From Bactericera cockerelli (lineage: Eukaryota > Arthropoda > Insecta > Hemiptera > Triozidae), in assembly GCA_024516035.1 (NCBI GenBank), contig CM044958.1, positions 47,631,295 to 47,695,294 of the forward strand: a DNA stretch of 64,000 nt, written 5' to 3'. The position numbers and the translations under genes were made by a program. Below are positions 63,761 to 64,000 of this stretch, in pieces. The notes under the pieces are model-generated. The model was not told the origin of the DNA, did no database searches, and was given only the letters and a program-made list of their open reading frames with translations. Each line of letters opens with the position of its first letter. Position 1 is the first letter of the stretch.

Positions 63761-64000
63761 ACCACACTAAAGCTGTCTACATACTATCTGAAGAGGATCG
63801 ACTTTTCCTTATCAGATCATTTTTTTTGCCTTGGTACGCTATTTACCTCACTCAAGCTGGCTACATACTATCTGAAGAGGATCGATTTTTCCCTATCAGA
63901 TTTATCGAAAGCAGATCATTTTTTTTTTTTTTGCTTTGGTACGCTATTTACCTCACTCAAGCTGGCTATGGCTACATACTATCTGAAGCAGATCTTTTTT
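63761..64000 (+). repeat. Tandem repeat at the window edge
   Basis: At least two and a half units of 85-105 bp with AAGCTGGCTACATACTATCT, GAAGAGGATCGA, CCCTATCAGAT and TGGTACGCTATTTACC. The array continues past the window. Confidence 0.85.

Overview
The window is AT-rich eukaryotic nuclear DNA with GT-AG introns. It is very dense in transposable elements and short interspersed repeats. The 5S-like and tRNA-like SINE heads, the transposon types, and the short-signal-exon secreted genes suggest an arthropod, possibly a hemipteran insect. The species cannot be fixed from sequence alone.

Left part (1-13.5 kb). Bases 1-2016 are an inverted, diverged copy of 28,695-37,272 and end at a 100-N assembly gap (2017-2116). 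Next come a Gypsy-type LTR element whose single ORF has lost reverse transcriptase and RNase H in frame (3007-5586), a secreted-protein pseudogene split by a 2.5-kb TA-flanked long-inverted-repeat transposon and a 390-bp inverted-repeat element (5960-9122), an apparently intact two-exon secreted gene on the minus strand (A, 9813-10991), a pogo-like element (11151-11983), and a LINE fragment interrupted by a hAT-like element.

14-25 kb. A 5S-rRNA-derived SINE precedes a second two-exon secreted gene (B, 14739-15540). Gene B shares its promoter and signal-peptide start with the pseudogene at 5960. An intact Gypsy element with identical 227-bp LTRs and a 1448-codon Gag-Pol follows (18942-24457), then a LINE fragment.

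25-39 kb. The best-supported host gene is a nine-exon coiled-coil protein of 498 residues (25113-38801, plus strand). All splice phases agree. Its introns carry a truncated LINE, a 3.86-kb Helitron-like insertion, a 2-kb long-inverted-repeat element and many SINEs. Comparison with the inverted copy at 1-2016 gives filled and empty sites for several of them.

39-64 kb. This part is almost entirely repeats: a second Helitron-like element with tandem repeats and a terminal palindrome, several LINE C-terminal fragments with nuclease-like motifs, two foldback elements at 51-53 kb, a second copy of the Tc1/mariner-like element carrying a transposase relic, 5S-headed SINEs, a Ginger-like transposon (61252-62425), and tandem repeats at the right edge. 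One candidate exon (59982-60053) and one weak two-exon gene model (44421-46234) are the only other host coding signals seen.

The most promising new biology is the locally duplicated secreted family (A, B and the pseudogene). Its members have a signal peptide, a recurring NP-x-H-x-x-AL-x-x-F type motif and divergent tails. Next is the set of modular SINEs in which 5S-type and tRNA-type heads share one body.
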